From Halomonas qaidamensis (GTDB taxonomy: Bacteria; Pseudomonadota; Gammaproteobacteria; Pseudomonadales; Halomonadaceae): 64,000 nucleotides of DNA. The stretch lies in NCBI RefSeq assembly GCF_025917315.1, contig NZ_CP080627.1, positions 1,922,001 to 1,986,000 of the forward strand, in the 5' to 3' direction. The notes beneath the pieces are model-generated. The model searched no databases. It was not told where the DNA came from and worked only from the letters and a program-made list of their open reading frames with translations. The position numbers and the translations under genes are program-made. Shown here piece after piece: positions 8,267-18,844 of this stretch; the stretch's first letter is position 1, and each line of letters opens with the position of its first letter.

Positions 8267-9354
8267 AGCACGCCTAACGGATAGGAGCCAAGCACACGCA
8301 ACTCAGAAGCGCGTAGCCTGACTTCTTCAAGCACAGCTGCCACCTGAGGCTCATCACGATGCCCTTTAAAATCAATAAAGAACACGTAGTTCCAAACACC
8401 CGTACGTGAAGGACGTGTTTCGATCCGCGTTAAGTCAATACGGTGACGATGAAACGGTTCTAATAAGTCATGCAGCGCCCCAGGCTGGTTGCGCATAGCA
8501 ACAACAATGGAGGTTTTATCCTCGCCTGATAGTGGCACATCTTGATTACCAATAATCAGAAAACGCGTTGAGTTATCAGGCCGATCTTCGATCTTGTCAG
8601 CTATACGTTCTAAACCATACAGCTTTGCCGCCATATCACCTGCAATTGCCGCGCTGTGCCACTCGGTTTTTACCAGTTTGGCTGCTTCTGCGTTAGAAGA
8701 AACAGGCACTCTCTCAGCATGAGGGTAATGGGCATCAAGCCATTTACGGCATTGACCAAATGACTGCGGATGAGAATAAATCCGCGAGACCTTATCGCGC
8801 CGCGTGGTTTCGCTAATTAGCAGATGATGATGAATACGCAGAACCACTTCACCGCAGATTTTGATCGACGAGTCCATAAAGGTGTCGAGCGTGTGATTAA
8901 CAACGCCTTCGGTAGAGTTCTCTACCGGCACCACCCCGTAATGAACGGCGCCCGCCTCAACTTCACGAAAGACTTCGTCAATTGCCGCCATCGGCAAGCT
9001 AACAGCGCTCTCACCAAAGTGTTTAAGTGCCGCCTGCTGGGTAAATGTACCCTCTGGCCCCAAGTAAGCAACTTTGACAGGCTGCTCCAGCGCAAGGCAC
9101 GCTGACATAATTTCACGGAACAGCCTTGCCATTTCCTCTGAATCTAGCGGGCCTTGGTTCAACGACATAATCCGGCGCAACACCTGCGCCTCCCGCTCAG
9201 GACGATAAAATATGGCGTCTTTATCTTGAGCAAGTTTAACGTGTGCCACCTGCTGGGCGCAGTTGGCGCGCTCACTAATCAAGCGCAGAATATCGCCATC
9301 CAACTGGTCGATACGTTGACGTAAGTCGTCTAAATTAATCGGCGTATCGGACAT
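8263..9354 (-). CDS. pheA: Bifunctional chorismate mutase/prephenate dehydratase (P-protein)
   Basis: A 363-residue protein of normal P-protein length. Residues 5-90 are an AroQ-type chorismate mutase (LDDLRQRIDQLDGDILRLIS). Residues about 93-275 are the prephenate dehydratase, with YLGPEGTFTQQAA and the PVENSTEGVVN motif. A C-terminal ACT domain (about 280-360, with ETRPSRTGVWNY) is the phenylalanine-sensing part. It converts chorismate via prephenate to phenylpyruvate. It lies 5 bases after serC and overlaps tyrA-aroA by 4, so serC-pheA-tyrA/aroA-cmk probably form one transcript; this order is known in Pseudomonas. Confidence 0.96.
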   Translation of the reverse strand: MSDTPINLDDLRQRIDQLDGDILRLISERANCAQQVAHVKLAQDKDAIFYRPEREAQVLRRIMSLNQGPLDSEEMARLFREIMSACLALEQPVKVAYLGPEGTFTQQAALKHFGESAVSLPMAAIDEVFREVEAGAVHYGVVPVENSTEGVVNHTLDTFMDSSIKICGEVVLRIHHHLLISETTRRDKVSRIYSHPQSFGQCRKWLDAHYPHAERVPVSSNAEAAKLVKTEWHSAAIAGDMAAKLYGLERIADKIEDRPDNSTRFLIIGNQDVPLSGEDKTSIVVAMRNQPGALHDLLEPFHRHRIDLTRIETRPSRTGVWNYVFFIDFKGHRDEPQVAAVLEEVRLRASELRVLGSYPLGVL

Positions 9355-9359
9355 GATGG

Positions 9360-10463
9360 TTAGCCTCTTCGTTGTTCAAAATCAGCCATAAAGGCGATTA
9401 GCGCATCAACGGCCTCTTCAGGCACCGCGTTATATAAACTCGCACGCATGCCGCCAACACTACGATGCCCCTTCAGGTTAAGAAGCCCCGCCTCGTCAGC
9501 TTCTTGCAGGAATACGTTGTCTAAACCACTATCGGCTAACACAAACGGAACATTCATGCGGGACCGGTTACGGCTGGCAATGGGATTGCTATAGAAATCA
9601 CTGGCATCAATAGCAGCATAAAGCTTCTGCGCTTTGCGCTGGTTTATGTCATCCATCGCCTCTAAACCACCGATGTCATCCTTTAACCACTGGAAAACAA
9701 GGCCTGCCAAGTACCATGCAAAGGTTGGCGGCGTATTTACCATAGAACCGGCATCGGCAAGCATTTGATAGTCAAACAGTGACGGAATGGAGCTAGGCGC
9801 TTTGCCAAGCAAGTCATCACGGACAGCGACCAACGTTAAGCCAGCTGGGCCAATGTTTTTCTGAGCTCCCGCGTAAATCACTCCAAACTGCGCCACATCG
9901 ATAGGACCGGATAGAATGTTCGAAGACATATCGCAAACCAGCGGTATGTTTATGCCATCAGCGCGCTGAACCCTTGGCGTATAGTCGAACTCTAGACCAC
10001 CGATGGTTTCATTTGAGGTGTAATGCAAATAGGCGGCATCGCTACTTACTGCCAGCGCTTCTGCTTCAGGCACCGCTGTATGGCCATTGCTTTCGCTACT
10101 CGCCGCTACATGACAGTTAAACCCTAATCGCCGCGCTTCACTGATCGCCTTTTTACCCCAAATACCCGTTTGGATAAAATTGGCGCTACCCCCCTGCCCA
10201 AGCAAGTTCATCGGCAACATCGCAAACTGCATGCTGGCCCCGCCCTGCAAGAAAAGCACTTTGTAGTTACTTGGAATATCCAGCAACTGGCGCAGGTCGG
10301 CTTCAGCGCGATCCGCAATAGCGACAAACTCGTCGCTACGGTGGCTCATCTCCATAACAGACAGGCCACGCCCTTGAAAATCCAGCAGTTCGCTGCGCGC
10401 ACGTTCAAGCACTGCGACAGGCAGGGCCGCTGGCCCTGCACAAAAATTATAATGACGTGTCAT
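9360..10463 (-). CDS. serC: Phosphoserine aminotransferase
   Basis: PLP enzyme making 3-phosphoserine from 3-phosphohydroxypyruvate, and acting in pyridoxal phosphate synthesis. 367 residues from the chosen start; the N-terminus [15 protein letters not shown] is typical, and the PLP-binding lysine lies in [14 protein letters not shown] longer in-frame extension of 46 residues reads back into gyrA and has no family similarity, so it was dropped. The start at 10463 lies inside the last codons of gyrA (17-base overlap) with GGGA upstream. The neighbouring pheA and tyrA-aroA fit an amino acid operon. Confidence 0.95.
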   Translation of the reverse strand: MTRHYNFCAGPAALPVAVLERARSELLDFQGRGLSVMEMSHRSDEFVAIADRAEADLRQLLDIPSNYKVLFLQGGASMQFAMLPMNLLGQGGSANFIQTGIWGKKAISEARRLGFNCHVAASSESNGHTAVPEAEALAVSSDAAYLHYTSNETIGGLEFDYTPRVQRADGINIPLVCDMSSNILSGPIDVAQFGVIYAGAQKNIGPAGLTLVAVRDDLLGKAPSSIPSLFDYQMLADAGSMVNTPPTFAWYLAGLVFQWLKDDIGGLEAMDDINQRKAQKLYAAIDASDFYSNPIASRNRSRMNVPFVLADSGLDNVFLQEADEAGLLNLKGHRSVGGMRASLYNAVPEEAVDALIAFMADFEQRRG

Positions 10464-13206
10464 CGGTTCCCGGTTCCTGTTCGCCATTGTCAGTGTTGGC
10501 TGACTCACCCGTATCAACGGTATCTGTATCGACCGTGTCCGTGCTATGAACGTCTGTATCTGAAATGTCTGATTCAAATACATCAATTTCTGCAGGCTCA
10601 TCCACGCGGACAGTTTTGACTAGTTTTTCTTCTTTACCCAGGCGAATCAGCATAACCCCTTGGGTATTACGTGAGGTCGTTGATACCTCTTCGACTCGGG
10701 TACGAACTAAGGTGCCTCGGTCGGTGATCAGCATCATTTCGTCACTGTCGTAAACCTGCATTGCCGCCACCAAAGCGCCGTTACGCTCGCTGGTTTGCAT
10801 GGCAATTACGCCTTGCCCACCACGGCCGCGCAGCGGAAATTCTTCCAGGCGCGTGCGCTTACCATAGCCATTCTCACTGGCCGTGAGAATATAGATCTGA
10901 CCTTCCGCTTGAGCATTCTCGGCCGCAACAACTTGGGTATCCGCATCTACGTCAGCGTCATCTTCAGCGTCAATTTGCTGGCTCTTAGGAATGATCAAGC
11001 TAATAACTTCAGCGGCACCTGCCAGACGCATACCACGCACACCACGCGCGGTACGGCCCATCGCTCGCACATTGCCTTCTTCGAAGCGAATAGCCTTACC
11101 GTTAGAGGAAAGCAGCATGGCGTGATCAGAGCCAGACGTAATAGCAGCCCCCACCAAACGATCGCCCTCTTCCAAATCAATAGCAATCAAACCAACACTA
11201 CGTGGACGAGAGAACTGCTCAAGACTGGTACGTTTTACGGTGCCTTTCGCCGTTGCAAAGAATATGTAGTGCTCAGGATCGTAGTCACGCACCGGCAAAA
11301 TGGCATTAACTGCTTCACCTTCTTCTAGCGGTAGCATGTTGACCAGCGGCTTGCCCCGAGAGCCACGACTGGCATTTGGCATCTCGTACACTTTCAGCCA
11401 ATACACCTTGCCACGGTTAGAGAACAGCAGCACGGTGTCATGGGTAGACGCCACCAGCAGGTGCTCAATAACATCTTCATCTTTCATCGCGGTGGCTGAC
11501 TTACCGCGTCCACCACGGCGTTGAGCCTGATAATCAGACAACGGCTGTGTCTTGGCGTAGCCAGAGCGGGAGACAGTCACCACCATATCTTCTTCAGCGA
11601 TTAGATCTTCAATCGACAGATCAAGGTGGCTCGCCTGAATTTCCGTACGACGGTCATCGCCATACTGGTCACGTACGGCATGCAGCTCTTCTCGAATCAC
11701 TTCCATCAGACGATCTGGGGACGCCAAAATAGTCGTGAACTCGGCTATCTTTTCAAGAATCGACAGGTATTCGTCTAATAGCTTCTCGGTTTCAAGACCC
11801 GTTAGGCGATGCAAGCGAAGCTCAAGAATTGCCTGAGCCTGCGCGGGCGACAGCCGATACTCTGTTGCCGCCGTATTTAGACCAAACCCTTCATCTAGCT
11901 CTTCAGGCTTACATGAAGTTGCGCCCGCGCGCTCCAGCATCGCGGTCACCTGACCAGGCTTCCACGTTTTCGCCAATAACTTTTCGCGCGCCTCAGCAGC
12001 ATTGGGAGATGCTTTGATCAGCTCGATAACGTCATCAATGTTGGAGATGGCAACTGCCAAACCTTCCAACAGATGTCCACGCTCACGGGCTTTCTTTAGT
12101 TCATATAAAGTTCGGCGAGTAACAACTTCACGGCGGTGGCGAATAAACGCCTCTAGCATCTCTTTAATATTCAGAGTGCGCGGCTGGCCGTTTTCCAGTG
12201 CCACCATGTTGATGCCAAACACATTCTGCAGCTGTGTTTGTGCAAATAGGTTGTTGACAACAACATCACCCGATTCACCACGCTTGATCTCGATTACCAC
12301 ACGCAGACCATCTTTATCCGACTCATCGCGGAGTTCTGCAATACCTTCGATTTTCTTCTCTTTTACCAGCTCAGCGATCTTCTCGATCAATCGCGCTTTA
12401 TTCACCTGGTAAGGCAGCTCAGTGATGATAATGTGATCTCGACCACTCTTATCATCATGCTCAATCGTGTGGCAGGCACGCACGTAGATGCGCCCACGCC
12501 CAGTGCGATAAGCGTCTAAAATACCCGCACGACCATTGATAATACCGCCGGTAGGGAAATCCGGTCCTGGAATGTACTGCATGAGGTCATCGACGGTGAG
12601 CGTGTAGTCATCAATTAACGCCAGACAACCATCAATTATTTCCCGCATATTATGGGGCGGGATATTGGTAGCCATGCCCACTGCAATCCCTGATGACCCA
12701 TTGATCAACAGGTTAGGAACTTTGGTTGGCAGCACAGCCGGAATGCGCTCAGTGCCGTCGTAGTTATCGACCCAATCGACGGTGTCTTTTTCCAGGTCAG
12801 CTAACAGCTCGTGGGCAAGGCGTGCCATGCGCACTTCGGTGTAACGCATGGCAGCCGCGTTATCACCATCAATGGAACCAAAGTTACCCTGACCATCCAC
12901 CAGTACGTGACGCATGGAAAAGTGCTGGGCCATACGAACGATAGTGTCATAAACCGCACTGTCACCGTGCGGATGGTATTTACCGATGACATCGCCGACG
13001 ACACGCGCCGACTTCTTGTACGGTTTATTCCAATCGTTGCTCAGCTCGTGCATGGCAAAAAGCACACGCCGGTGAACAGGCTTGAGGCCGTCACGCACAT
13101 CGGGAAGAGCGCGACCGATAATGACACTCATCGCGTAGTCGAGGTACGACTGTTTAAGCTCGTCTTCAATATTGACGGGCAAGATTTCTCTGGCGATGTC
13201 ACCCAT
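10447..13206 (-). CDS. gyrA: DNA gyrase subunit A
   Basis: 919 residues, a little longer than E. coli GyrA (875). The N-terminal breakage-reunion domain has the catalytic tyrosine in AMRYTEVRM (about 122) and the quinolone-resistance region [10 protein letters not shown], with S83 and D87 both wild type. The GyrA-box QRRGGRGKS at about 560 marks the wrapping C-terminal domain. Two acidic stretches stand out: an insert at about 755-775 ([15 protein letters not shown]) and a tail of about 45 residues rich in D, T, E and S with repeated DTVDT. The tail fits a halophile-type acidic bias. serC begins within its final codons. The start is the conserved [18 protein letters not shown]. Confidence 0.97.
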   Translation of the reverse strand: MGDIAREILPVNIEDELKQSYLDYAMSVIIGRALPDVRDGLKPVHRRVLFAMHELSNDWNKPYKKSARVVGDVIGKYHPHGDSAVYDTIVRMAQHFSMRHVLVDGQGNFGSIDGDNAAAMRYTEVRMARLAHELLADLEKDTVDWVDNYDGTERIPAVLPTKVPNLLINGSSGIAVGMATNIPPHNMREIIDGCLALIDDYTLTVDDLMQYIPGPDFPTGGIINGRAGILDAYRTGRGRIYVRACHTIEHDDKSGRDHIIITELPYQVNKARLIEKIAELVKEKKIEGIAELRDESDKDGLRVVIEIKRGESGDVVVNNLFAQTQLQNVFGINMVALENGQPRTLNIKEMLEAFIRHRREVVTRRTLYELKKARERGHLLEGLAVAISNIDDVIELIKASPNAAEAREKLLAKTWKPGQVTAMLERAGATSCKPEELDEGFGLNTAATEYRLSPAQAQAILELRLHRLTGLETEKLLDEYLSILEKIAEFTTILASPDRLMEVIREELHAVRDQYGDDRRTEIQASHLDLSIEDLIAEEDMVVTVSRSGYAKTQPLSDYQAQRRGGRGKSATAMKDEDVIEHLLVASTHDTVLLFSNRGKVYWLKVYEMPNASRGSRGKPLVNMLPLEEGEAVNAILPVRDYDPEHYIFFATAKGTVKRTSLEQFSRPRSVGLIAIDLEEGDRLVGAAITSGSDHAMLLSSNGKAIRFEEGNVRAMGRTARGVRGMRLAGAAEVISLIIPKSQQIDAEDDADVDADTQVVAAENAQAEGQIYILTASENGYGKRTRLEEFPLRGRGGQGVIAMQTSERNGALVAAMQVYDSDEMMLITDRGTLVRTRVEEVSTTSRNTQGVMLIRLGKEEKLVKTVRVDEPAEIDVFESDISDTDVHSTDTVDTDTVDTGESANTDNGEQEPGTDDTSL

Positions 13207-13256
13207 GAAAGTCAGATCCTTTGCACTGCATTGGCACTGCGAGAGTTAAAAGCGCT

Positions 13257-13291
13257 TAAAAAGCCGCCCTTGATACCACAACAAGGCGGCG
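13257..13291 (-). terminator. Terminator after the thioesterase gene
   Basis: On the minus strand the stem GCCGCCTTG ... CAAGGGCGGC (one bulged base) is followed by TTTTT. It lies about 70 bases past the stop codon of the thioesterase gene and before gyrA, suggesting gyrA has its own promoter. Confidence 0.75.
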
Positions 13292-13358
13292 CGCAGAGTC
13301 AGCACCATCATACCACTGCATAAGCACCATGGGCAGTCAGTGGCAGCGGCATTACGAT

Positions 13359-13793
13359 TTACGCTAAAAAGGTCGATTTATCGACTACAAGGCCATTAAG
13401 CACCTCTCGCACGTCTCCCTCGATAGGAGCCGCTTTATTAGCCTTCATATCCAGCAGTACAAAGGTCAAATCTGCTTGAGCAACGAGTACGCCGTCTTGT
13501 CGCACAATTCGATGATGACAAATCGCACTACGTTCCCCCACATCGACAATACCGGTCATAATCCGCAAATCATCGTTTTGTACGGCAGCAGCTCGATAAT
13601 CAATATTTAAATTGACCACGACAAAAGCTCGTCCGGCCTTATGAAGTTGATTGATCAGACGCGGGTGATCATCAAAAAAAGCCCAACGTCCTTCTTCCAT
13701 AAATTCAAGATAACGTGCGTTGTTGACGTGACCATAGCCATCTAGATGGTAACCACGTACACGAAGCGAAACGCTGGAAATCGATGTAGACAT
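13359..13793 (-). CDS. Acyl-CoA thioesterase, hot-dog fold (4HBT/YbgC type)
   Basis: About 144 residues. The motif DGYGHVNNARYLEFMEEGRW (starting near residue 19) is the 4-hydroxybenzoyl-CoA-thioesterase signature, with the catalytic Asp in the usual position (here DGYGHVNN). Such enzymes hydrolyse acyl-CoA thioesters; the substrate cannot be told. Two ATGs are close together; the second (13793) has AGGA five bases upstream, while the first abuts the site, so the second is chosen. It stands alone between gyrA and the divergent rdgC. Confidence 0.85.
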   Translation of the reverse strand: MSTSISSVSLRVRGYHLDGYGHVNNARYLEFMEEGRWAFFDDHPRLINQLHKAGRAFVVVNLNIDYRAAAVQNDDLRIMTGIVDVGERSAICHHRIVRQDGVLVAQADLTFVLLDMKANKAAPIEGDVREVLNGLVVDKSTFLA

Positions 13794-13971
13794 AACCATC
13801 CTTTATTCAAAATTCATTAGCGTCTAATTTTAAATTCCGTGAACTAGACAAAGCCTCTCAAATCAAACACAAGTTTTAAACTAGCACAACAACCAGGTTA
13901 ACCCCCTAAGGCGCTGGTAGGAAGGGCTTGGTTTCGCCATAATGTGCCACCTTTTAAATAGGATCGGTGAC

Positions 13972-14910
13972 ATGTGGTTTAAGCACCTACATTTATATCG
14001 CCTTCATGGCGCCCCTGAACTAGATAGCGCGACACTAGAGGATGCGTTAAACGAGTTTGCAGCCAAACCGCTAGGAAGCGCCGACGCGCGTCGTTTAGGG
14101 TGGACAGCCCCCGCAGGCAGATTAGGTAGTGGCCAGCGACTACACGAACTCCAGGGCCATCGGCTACTTTCTGCCCTACGCCAGGAGCGCCTACTGCCTG
14201 CTTCTGTAGTTAAAGAGGAAGTGGACGAAAAAGTCGCTGATATCGAAGCTAGCGAAGGACGAAAAGTCACCCGCAAAGAAAAAACAGCGCTAAAAGAGCA
14301 GGTCACAGAGGAACTAATGCCCCGGGCATTTGTTCGCAGTCAGAAAATCGATTTATGGTGGGACACGCGTCACCAGTTAATCGGTATCAATGCAAGCTCC
14401 CGCACACGCGCTGAAGATGTGCTGGACCTATTACGCGAAACACTGGGTAGCTTGAAAGTCACGCCACTCACATCGCAAACCCTGCCGATACGCGCGATGA
14501 CTCAATGGTTGGGCGAAGCGGCTAGCCGCCCTGCTGATCTTCAATTAGGGGATCAAGTTGAGTTAAAAGCGAAAGGCGATGACGGCGTGCTACGTGCTCG
14601 CCAGGTTGACCTGGACAGTGACGAGATCCAGCAATTACTGGAAAGTGGACGGCAAGCCAGTAAGCTCGCGATTAGCTTGGAGGGCCGTTTAAGCTTTGTT
14701 CTGCATGATGACTTGGCGCTGAAATCACTGCGCTTTGGCGATGCATTAATTGAAGAAGCCGATCACGCAGACGATGGCGATGATGCGCTTGCCCGCTTAG
14801 AAACTGATTTTATTTTGATGGCGCAGGCACTGTCGGAGGATATTCCTCGCCTAATCGAGTGGCTAGGTGGGGAAGCTCAGCGCGAAGCTGTCACGCAGCC
14901 AGACGCTTAA
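13972..14910 (+). CDS. rdgC: Recombination-associated protein RdgC
   Basis: 312 residues; E. coli RdgC is 303. The N-terminus MWFKHLHLYRLHG and the later RRLGWTAP and LLPASVVKEEVDEKVADIE segments are family hallmarks. RdgC is a ring-shaped dimer on duplex DNA that modulates RecA. A start 30 bases upstream is open but gives residues foreign to the family; the chosen ATG has AGGA about 10 bases upstream. Unaccompanied by recombination genes; the next gene is an acyltransferase. Confidence 0.94.
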   Translation: MWFKHLHLYRLHGAPELDSATLEDALNEFAAKPLGSADARRLGWTAPAGRLGSGQRLHELQGHRLLSALRQERLLPASVVKEEVDEKVADIEASEGRKVTRKEKTALKEQVTEELMPRAFVRSQKIDLWWDTRHQLIGINASSRTRAEDVLDLLRETLGSLKVTPLTSQTLPIRAMTQWLGEAASRPADLQLGDQVELKAKGDDGVLRARQVDLDSDEIQQLLESGRQASKLAISLEGRLSFVLHDDLALKSLRFGDALIEEADHADDGDDALARLETDFILMAQALSEDIPRLIEWLGGEAQREAVTQPDA

Positions 14911-14968
14911 TTTAGCCTTCAGCCTGCTGATGTAAACTGTTTATATTTGCCTATATCCAACGGATCGC

Positions 14969-16150
14969 ATGACTCATCACAACAACGCACTTAACGCTGA
15001 CAACGCCAACGACCCCTGGGCTGACATTCGTCCCTATATGGATCATGAAGTGGCCAATGTTCTTGAGCGTCTATCGCACGATAGCGAGCTTTTAAACGCA
15101 TTGACCCGCTTCAGGCTACCGCGCATGGCCAAATGGGCGCCTCCCGTTGCCCGCGCTCTGGCGGGCTATGCGATACGTCGTGAAGTAAAGGGCGTTACCT
15201 CTGTCTACGACTTCCAAATGCGTATCGCAAGCTACATGGAGCGCATGACCCGCACCACCACGGATGCTTTCGAGGTCTCCGGGCTTGATAAGCTCGACAA
15301 CGACAGCGCTTATCTGTTTATAGGCAATCATCGCGATATATCGCTAGATCCTGCATTTGTGAACTACGCGCTTTACCAAGCTGGCCGCGATACGGTTCGT
15401 ATCGCGATCGGAGACAACTTACTTAAAAAGCCCTACGTCACTGATCTGATGCGGCTAAACAAAAGCTTTATCGTACCGCGCAGCGCCCGCGGCAAGCGTG
15501 CCATGCTGGCGGCCTATCAGCAGCTATCGGCCTATATTCGCCACTCAATCACCGTTGACCAACACTCTATTTGGATGGCGCAACGCGAGGGACGCGCGAA
15601 AAATGGCATTGATCGAACTGACCCCGCTATCATTAAAATGCTAACCATGGCCAGACGGAACGCAGAGCGAGATATGGTGTTTGGTGACGCCATCGCCGAG
15701 TTAAAATTAGTGCCGGTATCAATTAGTTATGAATACGATCCGTGTGATCGGCAAAAAGCTCAGGAACTTCATGATATTGCGACTGAAGGCAGCTACGCGA
15801 AAAGCGAATTCGAAGATATTAGCTCTATTGTGTCAGGCATCACTGGCTCTAAAGGGCGGGTTCAGCTGCGTTTTGGAAGCCCGGTAGGTGCTGATATGGC
15901 GACACCTGATGAAGTAGCAGCAGAAATTGACCGTCAAGTGATCGGCGGCTACCGCTTATTTCCTAGCCACTATTTAGCTCTAGAAGCGCTTGGCGAGTCA
16001 CCAGAACTCATCGCCCGCAAAACGATCACCCGTCAAGACAGAGAACGCTTTAACGCACGGCTAGCCAGCATACCTGAAGCGTTGCAGCCTTATTGGTTGG
16101 AACAGTACGCCAATCCGGTCAAACATAAGGCAGGCCGTTTGAGTTTATAA
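14969..16150 (+). CDS. Glycerolipid acyltransferase (PlsC/PlsB-related)
   Basis: 393 residues. Residues about 113-125 (FIGNHRDISLDPA) form the acyltransferase block I, in the HRDIxxD form rather than the classical H-x4-D of PlsC. Block III-like PRSARGKRAM follows at about 168, then a WMAQREGRAKNG stretch (about 205) that replaces the usual FPEGTRS. Distant relatives carrying NHRDI are annotated as 1-acylglycerol-3-phosphate acyltransferases. No clear membrane segment is visible, so it may be peripheral. The likely reaction is acyl transfer to glycerol-3-phosphate or lysophosphatidate; substrate is inferred. Confidence 0.8.
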   Translation: MTHHNNALNADNANDPWADIRPYMDHEVANVLERLSHDSELLNALTRFRLPRMAKWAPPVARALAGYAIRREVKGVTSVYDFQMRIASYMERMTRTTTDAFEVSGLDKLDNDSAYLFIGNHRDISLDPAFVNYALYQAGRDTVRIAIGDNLLKKPYVTDLMRLNKSFIVPRSARGKRAMLAAYQQLSAYIRHSITVDQHSIWMAQREGRAKNGIDRTDPAIIKMLTMARRNAERDMVFGDAIAELKLVPVSISYEYDPCDRQKAQELHDIATEGSYAKSEFEDISSIVSGITGSKGRVQLRFGSPVGADMATPDEVAAEIDRQVIGGYRLFPSHYLALEALGESPELIARKTITRQDRERFNARLASIPEALQPYWLEQYANPVKHKAGRLSL

Positions 16151-16320
16151 ACCTTGCCTTGGTGGAAGCGCTGTGGCACCAGAGTGCTATTAGAATTGGC
16201 AATAAACGGTGCCCAATACCTACTAGGAACCGATGCTCAGCGGTAAAAAAAGTGCTATGGTCAAAGCATTCATTGGTCTCGCTTGAATATTCCTCAAGCG
16301 CGGTCTTAAGGAGAACTCCA

Positions 16321-16602
16321 ATGTCCGCATCAGAAATTCAAAAAACCCGCATTATTAACGAACTGCGTGGTTTTATTCGCAAGCTGCTTCAAGATCCAAA
16401 AATTTTGGAACAATCGCTGACGATTGCACGGCAACAGCTGCTTGAAGGCAACAGCCCTGCTGTAATGGCCAAAATTGCCAACGAAATCTCCGATACTACT
16501 AGCGTTCATATTCCCGAAGACCCCGCTGAGCACTCTGAAGCGGATAAGCTGTTTTTAGAGCTTCTGCGGGAAGTAGTTCAGGAAGAACAGGCTCTCTACT
16601 AG
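16321..16602 (+). CDS. Small conserved-looking protein of unknown function
   Basis: 93 residues, mostly predicted helix (EIQKTRIINELRGFIRKLLQ at the start), acidic toward the C-terminus, no cysteine and no membrane segment. I do not recognise a family. The start is well supported by AAGGAG eight bases upstream; a longer in-frame reading back to 16159 has no such site and an unusual composition. It lies between the acyltransferase and metG and ends in a hairpin at 16653-16685. Confidence 0.65.
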   Translation: MSASEIQKTRIINELRGFIRKLLQDPKILEQSLTIARQQLLEGNSPAVMAKIANEISDTTSVHIPEDPAEHSEADKLFLELLREVVQEEQALY

Positions 16603-16652
16603 CCGATGAGCAGCTTGCGAAAAAGAAATATTCAGTAACTTATTGTCGTTAC

Positions 16653-16685
16653 CGGCGAAGCGCACGCCTACTTCGCCGTCTTTAT
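16653..16685 (+). terminator. Weak terminator between the small gene and metG
   Basis: An 8-bp stem CGGCGAAG / CTTCGCCG with a 10-base loop is followed by TCTTTATTT. The T-run is interrupted, so efficiency is uncertain. Confidence 0.55.
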
Positions 16686-16716
16686 TTGCCCTGCCTAACC
16701 GGAATTATCATTCACC

Positions 16717-18753
16717 ATGTCAAATACTGCTCCGCGCAACATTTTGGTGACAAGCGCGCTTCCTTATGCCAACGGCGCCATTCACTTGGGACACCTTCTT
16801 GAGTACATCCAAACCGACATTTGGGTGCGTTTTCAAAAAAGTCGTGGCCAGCAGTGCTACTACGTATGTGCCGATGATGCCCATGGCACTGCCATTATGC
16901 TACGCGCCGAGCAGGAAGGTATTACGCCCGAGGCTTTAATTGAACGTGTTTCCCAAGATCATCAAGAAGATTTCGCCCGTTTTGGCGTTGAGTTTGATAA
17001 CTATCACTCCACGCACTCTGACGAAAACCGTTACTTCAGCGAACTGATTTACACCCGCTTACGTGATAAAGGCCATATTGCCACCCGCGATATTGAGCAA
17101 ATGTTTGATCCGCAAAAAGGCCTGTTCTTAGCTGACCGCTTTATTAAGGGAACGTGCCCTAAGTGCGGCGCCGATGATCAATATGGCGATAACTGTGAAA
17201 AGTGTGGCGCTACTTACACGCCTGCTGACTTAATCAATCCCGTTTCTGCTATTTCAGGGGCAACGCCTGAAGTACGCAGCTCAACTCATTACTTTTTCAA
17301 GCTGCCAGATTTTGCTGAGTTTCTTCAGCAGTGGATTAATGACGACCATGTCCAGCCGCAAATTCGCAACAAGCTAATGGAGTGGTTCGAGTCAGGCTTC
17401 AATGAGTGGGACATCTCTCGAGATGCACCCTACTTTGGCTTTGAAATTCCTGATGCGCCTGGCAAATACTTCTATGTCTGGCTAGATGCCCCTATTGGCT
17501 ACCTAGCAAGCTTCAAACACCTGTGTGACCGGAAGGGCATCGACTTCGATACTTTTTGGAAAAAGGATTCGGACGCAGAGGTTTACCACTTCATTGGCAA
17601 AGATATCGTCTATTTCCATGCCCTATTTTGGCCTGCCATGTTGCATGGTGCAGACCTTCGAACGCCTACTGCGGTTAACTGTCACGGTTTCCTAACGGTT
17701 GACGGTGCCAAAATGTCTAAATCGCGTGGCACTTTTATCAAAGCAGCAACTTATGCTGAACATTTAAATCCAGAGTACTTACGCTACTATTTTGCCGCTA
17801 AATTAACGTCCAAAGTAGATGACTTGGATCTCAACCTCGACGATTTTTCTGCACGGGTTAACTCTGATCTGGTAGGAAAAGTTGTCAATATCGCCAGCCG
17901 TTGCGCCGGTTTTGTGAAAAAACTGGGCGGCGGTAAGCTAGCTGGTCATTGCGCCGAGCCACAAATGGTTGCGCGTTTTATTGCTGCTGGCGACCAAATT
18001 GCTGACGATTTTGAGGCACGTGAATTTAGCCGGGCCATGCGCAAAATCATGGAATTGGCCGATGAAGCCAATACCTATATTGCTGATAAGGCCCCCTGGG
18101 CACTGGCTAAACAAGGTGGTCAGGATACCGAGGTACTGGAAATCTGTTCAGTCGGTATCAACTTGTTCCGGCAACTGATGGTCTATCTTGCGCCCGTGGT
18201 GCCCGTTATGGCTGAGCAGGCGCGCGACTTTTTAAATATTGAGTCACTCGACTGGAACAGCCGTGGTGACGTGCTGGTCAATCACCCAATCAACAAATTT
18301 AAGCCACTGATGACTCGGGTTGAGCGAGATAAAATTGACGCTATGATTGAGGCATCCAAGGAGGATTTAGTGGAAGAACAGAAGCTAAAAAACACGCCCA
18401 AAGGCCCTCTGTCGGAAGAGCCAATTGCCGATGAAATCAGCTTTGACGATTTTGCTAAAGTTGATTTACGCATTGCCCGTATCGCCAAAGCGCAGTACGT
18501 TGAAGGTGCAGATAAACTGCTTCAGCTTACGCTGGACCTAGGCGGTGAAACACGTAATGTCTTTTCAGGCATTCGTACGGCTTATTCACCAGAAGCCCTA
18601 GAAGGCCGTTTGACTATCATGGTGGCTAATTTAGCCCCTCGCAAAATGCGTTTCGGCTTGTCGGAAGGTATGGTGTTAGCATCGGCCAATAAAGATGGGA
18701 TTTACTTGCTCTCCCCCGACGCAGGCGCGGAACCAGGGCAGCGCGTTACTTAA
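16717..18753 (+). CDS. metG: Methionyl-tRNA synthetase
   Basis: 678 residues, the long class I form. The HIGH-like motif HLGH is at about 23-26, the zinc knuckle [18 protein letters not shown] at about 147-164, the KMSKS signature at about 333-337, and the C-terminal tRNA-binding EMAP-like domain from about residue 575 ([13 protein letters not shown]). It charges tRNA-Met with methionine. It has its own start at 16717 and a strong terminator. The rsx operon lies downstream, as in many gammaproteobacteria. Confidence 0.97.
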   Translation: MSNTAPRNILVTSALPYANGAIHLGHLLEYIQTDIWVRFQKSRGQQCYYVCADDAHGTAIMLRAEQEGITPEALIERVSQDHQEDFARFGVEFDNYHSTHSDENRYFSELIYTRLRDKGHIATRDIEQMFDPQKGLFLADRFIKGTCPKCGADDQYGDNCEKCGATYTPADLINPVSAISGATPEVRSSTHYFFKLPDFAEFLQQWINDDHVQPQIRNKLMEWFESGFNEWDISRDAPYFGFEIPDAPGKYFYVWLDAPIGYLASFKHLCDRKGIDFDTFWKKDSDAEVYHFIGKDIVYFHALFWPAMLHGADLRTPTAVNCHGFLTVDGAKMSKSRGTFIKAATYAEHLNPEYLRYYFAAKLTSKVDDLDLNLDDFSARVNSDLVGKVVNIASRCAGFVKKLGGGKLAGHCAEPQMVARFIAAGDQIADDFEAREFSRAMRKIMELADEANTYIADKAPWALAKQGGQDTEVLEICSVGINLFRQLMVYLAPVVPVMAEQARDFLNIESLDWNSRGDVLVNHPINKFKPLMTRVERDKIDAMIEASKEDLVEEQKLKNTPKGPLSEEPIADEISFDDFAKVDLRIARIAKAQYVEGADKLLQLTLDLGGETRNVFSGIRTAYSPEALEGRLTIMVANLAPRKMRFGLSEGMVLASANKDGIYLLSPDAGAEPGQRVT

Positions 18754-18770
18754 TTAGGTATAGGTTGGCG

Positions 18771-18803
18771 AAGGGGCTGAGTGAGCAACCTCAGCCCTTT
18801 TTT
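18771..18803 (+). terminator. Rho-independent terminator of metG
   Basis: The stem AAGGGGCTGAG / CTCAGCCCTT with a 7-8 base loop is followed by TTTTT, 17 bases after the metG stop. Confidence 0.9.
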
Positions 18804-18844
18804 ATGAGTCTACGCTAATATTTTAACCCTACTGAGTTTGCTAT

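Noticed and set aside
9360..10601. A longer serC with 46 extra N-terminal residues
   Set aside because: The extension reads through gyrA codons and has no similarity to SerC; the ATG at 10463 has a ribosome-binding site and the family N-terminus.
10795..11328. Open frame of 177 codons on the plus strand inside gyrA
   Set aside because: Entirely opposite a strongly conserved gyrA region; an antisense shadow.
12811..13323. Open frame of 170 codons on the plus strand over the gyrA start
   Set aside because: Antisense to conserved GyrA and no start signal.
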